Assembly: GCF_024706985.1 (NCBI RefSeq)
Contig: NZ_JAMCCX010000050.1
Span: 109,256-173,255 of the forward strand
DNA from: Alicyclobacillus sp. SP_1
Lineage (GTDB): Bacteria; Bacillota; Bacilli; Alicyclobacillales; Alicyclobacillaceae
Reading direction: 5' to 3'
Length of the DNA stretch: 64,000 nt
The notes beneath the pieces were generated by a model that saw only the letters and a list, made by a program, of their open reading frames with translations, was not told where the DNA came from and ran no database searches. How positions within the stretch are numbered: the first letter of the stretch is position 1; each line of letters begins with the position of its first letter. The position numbers and the translations under genes were made by a program. Below are positions 1 through 8,058 of the stretch, piece after piece.

Positions 1-993
1 GCGCAAGACATTGACGTCGACCGATGGGCGCACGCCGTGGCCTAAATTAAAGGTGTATCCAGGATATTCCATGCCTGCGTCGAGAATGCGCCGAATTTGA
101 TTCTCGAGCACGGGCCAAGGGGCATGCAGCAGGGCGGGGTCTAGGTTGCCCTGTAAGGCGACGTCATGACCTACGCGTAGGCGCGCCGTCGGAAGGGGAA
201 CACGCCAGTCCACCCCGATGACCGTGGCTCCTGCAGAGCGGAATTGCGATAGCAGTTCTCCTGTTGTCACGCCGAAATAAATGAGGGGAACCTTCAAGGA
301 GCGAAGGTTTTCAAAGATGTAGGACATGGTGGGAAACACATAGGTCGCGTAATCTTCGGGCGACAAGCTGCCCACCCAAGAATCGAATAACTGCAGTGCA
401 GATGCCCCGGACTGTACCTGAGCCTGTCCATAGGAGACAATCATTTTCGCCAGTTTGTCCATCAATGCGCCCCACACGGCTGGGGACTCATACATCATTT
501 GCTTCGTCCGAGCATATTCTCGCGAGGGTCCACCTTCAATCATGTAACTCGCCAAAGTGAACGGTGCTCCGGTAAAGCCGATGAGGGGCACGCGTAAGTC
601 GCTCGTCAGCAGTTCGATGGTTTCTAAAACGTGCGGCAACGAGGTGCGCGGGTGAAAGACGGTCAGCCTGTCCACGTCTTCTCTGGTTCGAACTGGAGAA
701 GCGATGATTGGGCCGACGTTTTCGCGAATCTCAAAAGGTAAGCCCATGGCGCCAATGGGAATCATGATGTCGGAAAACAAAATAGCCGCGTCCACGCCCA
801 ATTTTTGAACAGGCATGCGCGTGACATCTGCACAGACTTCGGGATGTTCGCAAATCTCTACCAGTGTATACTTCTGACGAATGGCGCGATAATCGGCATC
901 ATACCGCCCCGCTTGACGCATGAACCAGACTGGAATCTGGTTAACGGACTCCAATCGACAAGCTTTCAGAAAGTTAGAATCTTCTTTTTGCAT
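1..993 (-). CDS. hemE: uroporphyrinogen decarboxylase HemE, 3' end cut by window edge
   Basis: Decarboxylates the four acetate side chains of uroporphyrinogen III to give coproporphyrinogen III in cytoplasmic haem synthesis. Translating the minus strand from an ATG at 993 gives 331 residues with no stop before the edge. The family signature MRQAGRY is at residues 25-31, followed by LFSDIMIPIGAMG and, close to the edge, the conserved HGV. The family is about 345-355 residues, so only the last 15-20 are missing. A GGAGGAG ribosome-binding site precedes the start. The gene is divergent from the bacilliredoxin gene. In other Bacilli hemH and hemY follow hemE, which would put them to the left of the window. 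HemQ lies 2 kb away. Confidence 0.95.
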   Translation of the reverse strand, partial: MQKEDSNFLKACRLESVNQIPVWFMRQAGRYDADYRAIRQKYTLVEICEHPEVCADVTRMPVQKLGVDAAILFSDIMIPIGAMGLPFEIRENVGPIIASPVRTREDVDRLTVFHPRTSLPHVLETIELLTSDLRVPLIGFTGAPFTLASYMIEGGPSREYARTKQMMYESPAVWGALMDKLAKMIVSYGQAQVQSGASALQLFDSWVGSLSPEDYATYVFPTMSYIFENLRSLKVPLIYFGVTTGELLSQFRSAGATVIGVDWRVPLPTARLRVGHDVALQGNLDPALLHAPWPVLENQIRRILDAGMEYPGYTFNLGHGVRPSVDVNVLR

Positions 994-1140
994 GAGTAAC
1001 CTACGTCTCCTCCGGTCATTGCCTCTCTTCGTTATACCGATGTCGACAGGTCCATGCAACTTTCACGACCAAGAAAGTCACAGGGACGGATGGTGTTTCA
1101 GGAAACTGTCATGGATTTCGGGAATTTGTGCAACTTCGAT

Positions 1141-1170
1141 TTGGCGTGGTGACGAGTTGCGCTCTATAAT
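1141..1170 (+). promoter_or_regulatory. sigma-A-type promoter of the bacilliredoxin gene
   Basis: A perfect TATAAT -10 box lies at 1165-1170. A TTGGCG -35 box lies at 1141-1146, with an 18-bp spacer. The predicted start is about 15 nt before a strong GGAGGGG ribosome-binding site at 1181-1187. Confidence 0.7.
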
Positions 1171-1192
1171 GAGAGCAAAAGGAGGGGTTTGA

Positions 1193-1621
1193 ATGAGCCT
1201 CGAGTTAGATTTTTATGCGATGATGGTACAGCCCATGCGCGATGAACTGACGCAGCTCGGCTTTACCGAACTTCGGACGCCGGAAGCGGTCGATGAAGCG
1301 CTGCAGAATAAAAACGGCACGACCTTGGTAGTGGTCAATTCGGTGTGCGGTTGTGCAGGAGGCATTGCACGGCCAGCAGTCGCCTTGGCTTTGAACAACG
1401 ACAAGCGCCCAGACCAGTTGACAACGGTGTTTGCAGGGCAGGACAAGGACGCGACGATTCGCGCACGCCAGTATTTTGAAGGCATGCCGCCATCCTCGCC
1501 ATCCATGTTTTTGTTCAAAGACGGACGGTTGTCCGGCGTCTTGCACCGCAGTGACATTGAAGGTAGTGACGCGACGCACGTAGCGGCGAAACTCGTCGCG
1601 TTGTTTGACCAATATTGCTAA
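1193..1621 (+). CDS. brxB: bacilliredoxin BrxA/BrxB (YphP/YqiW, DUF1094 family)
   Basis: A small cytosolic thiol-disulfide protein that removes bacillithiol from oxidised proteins (de-bacillithiolation). The 142 residues match the family length. The diagnostic CGC active site is at Cys52-Gly-Cys54 within VNSVCGCAGG, and the protein ends in the usual terminal cysteine (DQYC). The start ATG has GGAGGGG eight bases upstream and its own promoter. The product implies that the organism makes bacillithiol. I cannot tell the BrxA paralogue from BrxB by eye, so the symbol is the less certain part. Confidence 0.92.
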   Translation: MSLELDFYAMMVQPMRDELTQLGFTELRTPEAVDEALQNKNGTTLVVVNSVCGCAGGIARPAVALALNNDKRPDQLTTVFAGQDKDATIRARQYFEGMPPSSPSMFLFKDGRLSGVLHRSDIEGSDATHVAAKLVALFDQYC

Positions 1622-1731
1622 GTCGGTAGCTTTTATGGCCCGGTGGAGTGAAATGACTCTGCAGCGCCGTTGGTATGAGGGAAAGTGACATGGTCAAGAG
1701 CGTGCATGACACATAAACGCCCTCCTGGGCG

Positions 1732-1756
1732 AAGGCGGCCTCGGTGCCGCCTTTGT
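1732..1756 (+). terminator. hairpin after bacilliredoxin gene
   Basis: AAGGCGGC at 1732-1739 pairs perfectly with GCCGCCTT at 1746-1753 across a 6-nt loop and is followed by a short T stretch. It is a plausible weak intrinsic terminator. The rest of the 213-bp gap up to the glycerate kinase start is G+C-rich, with a second small hairpin (GGGCGC/GCGCCC) at about 1798-1813. I recognise no riboswitch class in it. Confidence 0.5.
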
Positions 1757-1834
1757 CATGAAAGGGCGACGATTTCAGGGCCGAAAGACGAGTCCTGAGG
1801 GCGCATGGGCGCCCGGAAGGTGGAGCGAAGAGTG

Positions 1835-3010
1835 ATGCGTGTTGTGGTTGCACCCGATTCCTACAAGGGAACGCTGTCCGCGACCGATGCGGCGCATGCG
1901 ATGGCGCAGGGCTTGCGGCGCGTTCCGATGCGTCTCGACATCGATATGGCGCCGATGGCTGACGGTGGCGAAGGTACCTTAGAAATTCTACAACGTGCCG
2001 TCGGTGGTGCCTGGGTTCGCGTGCTGACGACGGATGCTCACGGTCAGGCGAAGAGCATTGCCTATGTTCGCGGGGGGCACAAGGCAATGGTGGAATTGGC
2101 GGCGGTCGCCACTTTCCAAAAGTTGATAGGGCCAGTGGCAGAGCGCGACCAAATGGCACAGGCGGCACATACTTACGGGGTGGGTCAAGTTATCGTCGAT
2201 GCGCTCGAAAGAGGCGCTGAGCACCTCGTTTTGACACTGGGCGGCAGTTCTACGACCGACGGAGGATATGGGTTGCTGCGGGCGCTTGGAGCCCAATACC
2301 GCGACGCGGATGGCAATCTGCTGAGTGGACGAGATGCTCGGGAATTGTCGCGAGTGCGAGAGATTGATTTATCAGGCCTTCATCCTGGAGTCCGCACGCT
2401 GCGTGTGGAATTGGTGGCGGACGTCCAAAATCCGTTGCTCGGTCCGCGTGGGACGACAGCGGTGTATGGTCGTCAAAAAGGCTTAATGGAGTCATCCGCA
2501 CGGACGCGTGAAGGAGACTTGGCCACTTTCGCCTTGCTGCTCGAGAAGGCCTTTGGACAGTCGCAGCTTGCACTCCTTCCAGGCTGTGGAGCTGCTGGCG
2601 GCGCCGGGTTGCCGCTGTTGGCAATGGGGCGTGCGCAAGTCGTGCAAGGTGCACAGTATGTCGGAGAAGCCATCGGCTTACCGCAGCGTATTGCTGCAGC
2701 CCAGTTTGTTCTGACGGGTGAAGGGTGCGCGGATGCATCGAGTTCGGAAGGAAAAGTACCGTGGTACGTCGCGAGTCTCGCGCACCATCAGAAAAAACTC
2801 TGTGCGCTCGTTGCGGGTAGTATTGGTGAGGGCTATGAAGTCCTGTTCGCGGCAGGCTTGACGCATATGGTCGAAGCGGCTCCAACCGATGCCGCAGACG
2901 ATGCTGCGCGGCTGCGCGTGCAGCAGGGTGCGTATCAAGTCGCTTTAGAGATGATGCGCGATTTGGAACTGTCGCGCAGGAAAGAACAAGGAGGAAAAGC
3001 CGATGCCTGA
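1835..3010 (+). CDS. glxK: glycerate kinase (GK1 / GarK-GlxK family)
   Basis: Phosphorylates glycerate to phosphoglycerate at the end of glycerate and glyoxylate utilisation. The family N-terminus is clear (VVAPDSYKGTLSA), as is the conserved glycine-rich stretch LGGSSTTDGGYG. At 391 residues it has the normal length. The frame is open from an ATG at 1805, but the family start and the AAGGTGGAG ribosome-binding site eight bases upstream both support ATG 1835. Its stop overlaps the hemQ start by 8 bp, so the two are translationally coupled. No glyoxylate carboligase or tartronate semialdehyde reductase is nearby. Confidence 0.9.
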   Translation: MRVVVAPDSYKGTLSATDAAHAMAQGLRRVPMRLDIDMAPMADGGEGTLEILQRAVGGAWVRVLTTDAHGQAKSIAYVRGGHKAMVELAAVATFQKLIGPVAERDQMAQAAHTYGVGQVIVDALERGAEHLVLTLGGSSTTDGGYGLLRALGAQYRDADGNLLSGRDARELSRVREIDLSGLHPGVRTLRVELVADVQNPLLGPRGTTAVYGRQKGLMESSARTREGDLATFALLLEKAFGQSQLALLPGCGAAGGAGLPLLAMGRAQVVQGAQYVGEAIGLPQRIAAAQFVLTGEGCADASSSEGKVPWYVASLAHHQKKLCALVAGSIGEGYEVLFAAGLTHMVEAAPTDAADDAARLRVQQGAYQVALEMMRDLELSRRKEQGGKADA

Positions 3011-3752
3011 GGCACCACAAACTTTAGACGGATGGTATGTTTTGCACGATTTTCGAACGCTCGACGTAAAAGCATGGCAGTCCGCGAGTGCGGCGGAACG
3101 GACCGAAGCATGGGACAGCTTGGAAGAACTGCTGTTGCAATATGACGCCATCAACAGCACGTCACAGGGTAGTTTTGGTTTTTACCAGATGGCTGGACAT
3201 AAAGCGGACGTTCTCTTTTTGCATTTTCGGCCTACGGTAGCGGAACTCATCGACGTCAAGACGAAATTGCAGAAGACGTCGATGGCCCCTTACTTGCAAT
3301 CGCCGTATTCGTATGTATCCGTGGTCGAACTGGGAGGGTATTTAGCTAAGCCTGGGGTTGATGTGGAGACAGACGAATATCTACAAAGTCGCTTGAAACC
3401 ACGGATTCCAGAAATGGACCAAATCTGCTTCTATCCCATGTCGAAACGGCGAGATGGGCAGGACAATTGGTACATGCTCCCTACGGAAGACCGCGCCAAA
3501 CTGATGCGTAGCCACGGTATGATAGGTCGCACCTACGCGGAAAAAGTCAAGCAAATTATCAGCGGATCGATGGGATTAGACGACTGGGAGTGGGGAGTCA
3601 CGTTGTTTGCTCACGACCCACTCGAATTCAAAAAAATTGTACAAGAGATGCGATTTGATGAAGTGAGCGCCCGCTTTGCAGATTTTGGGGTATTTTTGGT
3701 CGGGTGCCGCGTCAAGGTCGAGGACGCGAAGCGCTCATGGGATATTCTGTAG
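3003..3752 (+). CDS. hemQ: coproheme decarboxylase HemQ/ChdC (chlorite dismutase-like fold)
   Basis: Catalyses the last step of the Gram-positive coproporphyrin-dependent route: peroxide-driven decarboxylation of coproheme to haem b. The 249-residue protein carries the family hallmarks, namely the reactive tyrosine in FYPMSKRR, the NWYMLP segment, the proximal histidine in RSHGMIGR, and the C-terminal DWEWGVTLFAHDPLEFKK stretch. The ATG overlaps the end of the glycerate kinase gene and has AAGGAGG just upstream. With hemE at the left edge this shows use of the coproporphyrin branch, not the protoporphyrin branch. Confidence 0.95.
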   Translation: MPEAPQTLDGWYVLHDFRTLDVKAWQSASAAERTEAWDSLEELLLQYDAINSTSQGSFGFYQMAGHKADVLFLHFRPTVAELIDVKTKLQKTSMAPYLQSPYSYVSVVELGGYLAKPGVDVETDEYLQSRLKPRIPEMDQICFYPMSKRRDGQDNWYMLPTEDRAKLMRSHGMIGRTYAEKVKQIISGSMGLDDWEWGVTLFAHDPLEFKKIVQEMRFDEVSARFADFGVFLVGCRVKVEDAKRSWDIL

Positions 3753-3864
3753 TGTACTAGGATGGGGCGGACGGTCGGCATTACCCTAGGGCCGGTCGTC
3801 GCCACGCGGAGTCTACTCTATGATATAATTTGGTTGTCGGTCGTAATCGGAGAGAAGGTGTGGA

Positions 3865-4545
3865 ATGTCCTCGAAAATATGGAATCGGGATGAACCTTGG
3901 TTGCTCTCAACCGAGGCGATAGAAAAGATTCGAAATATTTTTTGCGTTGGGCGAAATTACCGAGACCACGCCACGGAACTTGGCAATGAGGTGCCGGCAG
4001 AGCCCCTTATTTTTGGGAAATCGACGCACGCGTTGGCTTCTGCAAGTCATCCCATCAAGCTCCCTAGAGGTCGCGCCAACATCCATCATGAATTGGAATG
4101 GGTGTTGTTTATCGCTCGGGACCACGTCGTTTCGAGACCTTTTTCGGACTGCGTCGGAGGCGTCGCCCTCGGCCTTGATTTGACGGATAGAGACGCTCAG
4201 AATCGTTTGAAAGCGGCGGGACAGCCGTGGGAATTGGCGAAAGGATTTCCTGGTTCTGCAGTTGTTACAGATTTTTATACGGTGCAGGACTGGGAAGAAT
4301 TCTCCCATCTCTCCTTTTCACTAGCAAGTGACGGGCGTGTCCTACAGCGAGCGACGGCTGCTGAAATGATTTTTCCATGGCAGGTGCTCGTGGACTATGT
4401 TGGTGAGCATTTTGGACTGCAAGCGGGAGATATTCTCTATACAGGCACGCCAGCAGGTGTTGGTCGATTGACGGCAGGACAAGTTCTCGAGTTTCATGTG
4501 GACGGCCTGATGATGGCAAGGACCACCGTCGAAAAGATGGGCTGA
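3865..4545 (+). CDS. fumarylacetoacetate hydrolase (FAH) family protein, acylpyruvase-like
   Basis: A metal-dependent C-C bond hydrolase of the FAH fold. Short single-domain members (here 226 residues) are usually acylpyruvate hydrolases or oxaloacetate decarboxylases of the FAHD1 type. Visible family signatures are GRNYRDHATELGN, the metal-binding HHELEWV, DLTDRDAQ, AKGFPGSA and YTGTPAGVG near the C-terminus. A possible TATAAT box lies at 3824-3829, with GGAGAGAAGG before the start. The metal regulator gene begins 13 bp downstream, so the two are probably co-transcribed. The exact substrate cannot be deduced from sequence. Confidence 0.85.
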   Translation: MSSKIWNRDEPWLLSTEAIEKIRNIFCVGRNYRDHATELGNEVPAEPLIFGKSTHALASASHPIKLPRGRANIHHELEWVLFIARDHVVSRPFSDCVGGVALGLDLTDRDAQNRLKAAGQPWELAKGFPGSAVVTDFYTVQDWEEFSHLSFSLASDGRVLQRATAAEMIFPWQVLVDYVGEHFGLQAGDILYTGTPAGVGRLTAGQVLEFHVDGLMMARTTVEKMG

Positions 4546-4558
4546 GAGGAAGAAGTCG

Positions 4559-5266
4559 ATGACACGGACGCACGGGATGGATGCTTACTTAGAAGCTATC
4601 TACGTATTGGAGGCGGAAGGCGAATCCGTTCTGTCTTCAAAGGTCGCTGATTATCTCGAAGTGTCTCGTCCCACGGTAACTCAAACCATGCAGCGTCTAA
4701 CTGCTGCTGGGCTCGTGGAAGTGGGCGACAGCAAGGAGATTCTGCTGACAGAGGATGGCCGCATGAAAGCCGAGTCGCTGGTGCGTCGGCATCGTCTGCT
4801 CGAGCGCTGGTTAACGGATGAATTAGGTTTGGATTGGGCCGATGCCCATGTAGAAGCTGGGCGCCTAGAGCATTCCATATCTCCTTTGGTAGAGCGCCAA
4901 CTGTTTGAGCGTCTTGGGCACCCAACCACGTGCCCACACGGAAATGTCATTCCCGGTACAGGGTTTCGGCAACCGAACGGGATCCCCCTGAGTCATCTTC
5001 GTCCTGGCGATGAGGCGAAAGTCGTGCGGATTGTGGAACTGGCCGAGGAGGATTTGGATTTGCTACGGTACTTTCACAAGTCTGGAATTGTTCCGAGTGC
5101 CACTTTGACGGTTCAGGCTCCGCAAAGTGCGTACGACCCGAGTGTGACAGTTTTGGTGGTTCAGGACAGCCGGGCTTTGCCTGTGTCTTTGAGTCCAGAT
5201 GTGGCGAAAAGGGTGTTAGTCGAACGGGTGGTCAAAGACGGCGTCAATGAACATTGCGCCACCTGA
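4559..5266 (+). CDS. DtxR/MntR-family metal-dependent transcriptional repressor
   Basis: An iron- or manganese-sensing DNA-binding repressor. The N-terminal winged helix (about residues 1-70) has the recognition stretch SRPTVTQTMQRL. The dimerisation and metal-binding domain follows, with the RRHRLLERWL and H-x3-E type ligands (DAHVEAGRLEHSIS). Residues from about 145 form an SH3/FeoA-like C-terminal domain (LRPGDEAKVVRI). At 235 residues it is longer than two-domain MntR (about 140) and resembles IdeR/DtxR-type regulators, so iron is as likely a co-repressor as manganese. It sits 13 bp after the FAH gene with a GAGAGGAAG ribosome-binding site. Confidence 0.88.
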   Translation: MTRTHGMDAYLEAIYVLEAEGESVLSSKVADYLEVSRPTVTQTMQRLTAAGLVEVGDSKEILLTEDGRMKAESLVRRHRLLERWLTDELGLDWADAHVEAGRLEHSISPLVERQLFERLGHPTTCPHGNVIPGTGFRQPNGIPLSHLRPGDEAKVVRIVELAEEDLDLLRYFHKSGIVPSATLTVQAPQSAYDPSVTVLVVQDSRALPVSLSPDVAKRVLVERVVKDGVNEHCAT

Positions 5267-5349
5267 GGACTACTTCGTTGGACGTGTTCGGATATTTTTT
5301 GTGATTTTCGCACATCCTCAACTCGTCGGAATGGCGAGGGAGGTAGCGT

Positions 5350-6246
5350 ATGCAGGTTTGGAAGCAACATCGAAGAGTTCAGATGCGGCGCCATGTCGTC
5401 GCTTTTTTTGTCTCTATCCTCTGTGTTTTCGCGGTGAGCACGGTGAGTGCCATCGGCACGGTGACGCATGCTAGGGAGATTTCTTCGCGGTCCTCTGTAC
5501 CGCAAGCTCCTCACGTCAATGCCAAAGCTGCAATTGTCTACGACGCAACCAGTGGTCAAGTGTTGCTCGATAAGTCGGCGGATGTTCCCGTCTACCCCGC
5601 GAGTACTACAAAATTAATGACGGCCATCTTGCTGGTCAAACACACTGTTCCGACCGATGAAATCTATGTGAGTAAAAGGGCAACTCGTCAGCCCAAAGTG
5701 AGGCTGGGGCTGACACCGGGTACAACGCTCAGTGCAGATGAGGCACTCCGAGCTCTGTTGATGAAAAGCGCCAACGATGTCGCCTATGCGGTGGCCGAGA
5801 GTATCGGCGGTTCTCAAGAAGGATTTTCGAGAATGATGAACGTGGAAGCGCGCTTGCTCGGCTGTCGCAATACATCGTTTGTGACTCCAAACGGATTACA
5901 TCACCTCGACCACAAGACGAGCGCCCACGATATCGCCATCATTTTGGCGGAAGCAGTTCGCTATCCACGCATTGTCGAAGCCATGCAGACGAAAAGCGCG
6001 ACGATAGCGGGCAAGACCATTCATAATGGAAATCGCCTCATGTATGTCCATCCAACGCCGTTTGGCACCGTCATTGGAGGCAAGACTGGTTTTACTTCGA
6101 AGGCAATGTACTGCCTCGCTTTTGCTGTCAAGCAGCATGGCCACGTGCGAATTTCGGTGGTACTGGGAGCTCCGAGGAAAAGCCTCATGTACAGCGAGAC
6201 ACGGAGACTGTTGCAGTGGTCAAACAAAGTCATTCCCAGAAATTAA
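5350..6246 (+). CDS. secreted serine-type D-Ala-D-Ala carboxypeptidase (DacF-like, peptidase S11)
   Basis: Trims the terminal D-alanine from peptidoglycan stem peptides outside the cell. A basic N-terminus and a hydrophobic stretch (about residues 15-35) form a signal peptide. The three penicillin-binding motifs are present: SxxK at Ser85-Lys88 (PASTTKLM), SxN at Ser140-Asn142, and KTG at 245-247. The 298-residue protein stops soon after the catalytic domain, so it lacks the PBP5 C-terminal beta domain and membrane anchor and may be released or loosely bound. The start has an excellent GGGAGG site. DacF-type enzymes in spore formers act on cortex or forespore wall, but no sporulation promoter is evident here. 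Confidence 0.9.
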   Translation: MQVWKQHRRVQMRRHVVAFFVSILCVFAVSTVSAIGTVTHAREISSRSSVPQAPHVNAKAAIVYDATSGQVLLDKSADVPVYPASTTKLMTAILLVKHTVPTDEIYVSKRATRQPKVRLGLTPGTTLSADEALRALLMKSANDVAYAVAESIGGSQEGFSRMMNVEARLLGCRNTSFVTPNGLHHLDHKTSAHDIAIILAEAVRYPRIVEAMQTKSATIAGKTIHNGNRLMYVHPTPFGTVIGGKTGFTSKAMYCLAFAVKQHGHVRISVVLGAPRKSLMYSETRRLLQWSNKVIPRN

Positions 6247-6352
6247 AACATCGCCCGCCTGAGAGTAGTTGAAAATTTTTCTATTTCATGCAGACGAGCT
6301 GCCGATGCATATCCTGCAGCAACAAGTTTGATTTTGCAGGAGGATGAAATGG

Positions 6353-6583
6353 ATGCAGCGATCTGTCGCCTTGGCGTACGTATTGTGGTTCTTTCTCGGC
6401 TATTTTGGGATACACCGGATATATTGTGGACGTGTAGGCAGCGGACTTGCTATGCTGGCATTGACGGTACTCGGGTCGATCACGTTTGTCACGGGCATCG
6501 GTCACTTGTTTTTGTTCATCGTTGGCGTGTGGTGGCTGATTGATTTGTTTCTCACCGCGAATATGGCTCTGGGCAGACGCTGA
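6353..6583 (+). CDS. TM2-domain membrane protein
   Basis: A small integral membrane protein with two transmembrane helices typical of the TM2 family. The family motif is seen as GYFGIHRIYCGRVGSGLAML, and a second hydrophobic span (LFLFIVGVWWLIDLF) follows. An in-frame ATG at 6344 directly abuts the AGGAGG ribosome-binding site (6338-6343), leaving no spacing. The ATG at 6353 has nine bases of spacing and is preferred, giving 76 residues. The role of such stand-alone TM2 proteins in Bacilli is not established. Confidence 0.85.
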   Translation: MQRSVALAYVLWFFLGYFGIHRIYCGRVGSGLAMLALTVLGSITFVTGIGHLFLFIVGVWWLIDLFLTANMALGRR

Positions 6584-6605
6584 GAGGTGTGCAAAGGAGG
6601 ATCTT

Positions 6606-6680
6606 TTGCTGCGAATCGGACGGGGTGAGAGAGTCATCCTGGTTTTCGAAAGCATCATTGTCATCCGACCAGTTTTTTGA
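6606..6680 (+). CDS. possible 24-residue peptide upstream of dusB
   Basis: A TTG codon at 6606 is preceded at ideal distance by AAAGGAGG (6593-6600) and opens a 24-codon frame beginning MLRIGRGERVIL and ending at the TGA at 6678-6680. The strong ribosome-binding site is otherwise unexplained. It could be a leader peptide for dusB or the remnant of a longer gene. I recognise no family. Confidence 0.3.
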   Translation: MLRIGRGERVILVFESIIVIRPVF

Positions 6681-6733
6681 TAGCCTACCGGGAGATGTGG
6701 ATACGACTTTTTGTACTTGAGGAGAGTCTGGAC

Positions 6734-7711
6734 ATGCTGAACATTGGGGACGTGACCCTGGACAATCCGGCTATTCTGGCACCGATGGCCGGCGTATGCA
6801 ATCCTGCTTTTCGCATTCTCGCCAAAGAACTCGGCGCAGGGATGGTCTGCGCAGAAATGGTCAGCGACAAAGCGCTTGTGCATGGAAACGAAAAGAGTCA
6901 TCGGATGTTGACTGTTTTGCCAGACGAGCATCCTGTATCGCTACAACTGGTAGGGTATGATAAGGAATCCATGGTCCAAGCTGCGGAAATGGTTGGAGAG
7001 ACGAACGCAGATATTATCGACATTAATATGGGATGTCCAGTGCTGAAAATATATAAAAATGGCTCGGGGGCTGCGCTTGCGCGCAATCCGGACTATGCCG
7101 CTTCGATTGTGCGAGAAGTTGTGGCGAGAGTCGATAAGCCGGTGACCGTCAAGTTTCGCAAGGGTTGGGATGATGATCATGTCAATGCTGTGGAAGTTGC
7201 CAAAGCCGTCGTGGATGCGGGTGCAGAAGCGGTGACGGTGCATGGTCGTACGGCTTTACAATTGTATAGCGGAGTGGCCGATTGGTCCATTATTCGCGAG
7301 GTCAAAGCGGCTGTTTCAGTCCCGGTGATTGGGAATGGTGATGTTGCCTCTCCGGCAGACGCCCTGCGGATGATGGAGGAGACGGGCTGTGATGGGGTGA
7401 TGATTGGTCGCGGAGCCTTGGGATATCCGTGGGTTTTCCGGGAAGTCGCGGAATTTTTGAAAACAGGACAATTGCTGGAAGGCCCAGGAGCGGATGAACG
7501 TGTTCAGGTGGCCATTCGCCATCTACATCTGTTGGTAGAGTTAAAAGGTGAAGTTATCGGTGTGAAGGAAATGCGCAAGCATGCCGCTTGGTATCTAAAG
7601 GGCCTACGCGGCAGTGCAGAGTGGAAGCCAAGAATCAATGAGCAGACGACGTTACGGGGTATGGAGAGTACCTTGCAACAGTTTCTCTCAGAATTCGAGG
7701 CTGTCGTTTGA
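6734..7711 (+). CDS. dusB: tRNA-dihydrouridine synthase DusB
   Basis: A flavin enzyme reducing uridine to dihydrouridine in the tRNA D-loop. The N-terminal TIM barrel contains NPAILAPMAGVCN and the catalytic cysteine at about residue 101 in NMGCPV, followed by KNGSGAAL. Later come FMN-binding segments such as VTVHGRTALQLYSG, VPVIGNGDV and DGVMIGRGALG. A C-terminal helical tRNA-binding domain follows. The frame is open from 6677, but ATG 6734 has GGAGAG seven bases upstream and starts exactly at the family N-terminus (325 residues). The valine after GCP, where alanine is commoner, is a mild variation. Confidence 0.93.
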   Translation: MLNIGDVTLDNPAILAPMAGVCNPAFRILAKELGAGMVCAEMVSDKALVHGNEKSHRMLTVLPDEHPVSLQLVGYDKESMVQAAEMVGETNADIIDINMGCPVLKIYKNGSGAALARNPDYAASIVREVVARVDKPVTVKFRKGWDDDHVNAVEVAKAVVDAGAEAVTVHGRTALQLYSGVADWSIIREVKAAVSVPVIGNGDVASPADALRMMEETGCDGVMIGRGALGYPWVFREVAEFLKTGQLLEGPGADERVQVAIRHLHLLVELKGEVIGVKEMRKHAAWYLKGLRGSAEWKPRINEQTTLRGMESTLQQFLSEFEAVV

Positions 7712-7862
7712 CTGTGGCGAAACGTTCAGCGGGTGGTTTGCGCCACCTGTAGAGCCGCTCTGCGGTTATGGGACGGCACTCTGCGGACGACCCGCGACCC
7801 GAAGCGCAACGCTTGTGGGTTGTGAGTATGGCCGAATGAGTCTCTTGACACAAAGTTAGTGG

Positions 7863-7889
7863 TAGCCAGATGGCAGTATGCCATCCGGC
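7863..7889 (+). terminator. hairpin in dusB/MFS convergent gap
   Basis: AGCC-A-GATGGCA, loop GTA, TGCCATC-C-GGCT forms an 11-bp stem interrupted by one A-C mismatch. It lies about 150 bp after dusB, between convergent genes. There is no clear T-run, so it may be a weak terminator or an mRNA 3'-end stabiliser. Confidence 0.45.
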
Positions 7890-7933
7890 TCTATCTGCAT
7901 TTCTGTAACTTTTGACCTGACTGTATGGCTGCT

Positions 7934-8038
7934 AAAAGGTTGCTTCCAAAAGGTTGCTTCCAAAAGGTTGCTTCCAAAAGGTTGCTTCCAAAAGGTTGCT
8001 TCCAAAAGGTTGTTTCCAAAAGGTTGTTTCCAAAAGGT
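7934..8038. repeat. 14-bp tandem repeat, seven copies plus a partial one
   Basis: The unit AAAAGGTTGCTTCC is repeated head to tail from 7934 to 8031 without spacers. Units 1-5 are identical. Units 6 and 7 share one change (GCTTCC to GTTTCC), and a truncated AAAAGGT copy follows to 8038. The array sits in the 347-bp gene-free stretch between dusB and the convergent MFS gene, ending 20 bp from the MFS stop codon. The unit length is not a multiple of three and no gene covers it. Confidence 0.97.
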
Positions 8039-8058
8039 CCTATAAGGTCATGCGACAG

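Noticed and set aside
1757..1815. Hammerhead-ribozyme-like bases (CGAAAGAC, AGTCCTGAG) before the glycerate kinase gene
   Set aside because: The CUGAUGA and GAAA cores are not in the required order or spacing, and three stems cannot be formed.
7934..8038. CRISPR array
   Set aside because: The repeats are 14 bp and directly adjacent, without spacers, and no cas gene is present.
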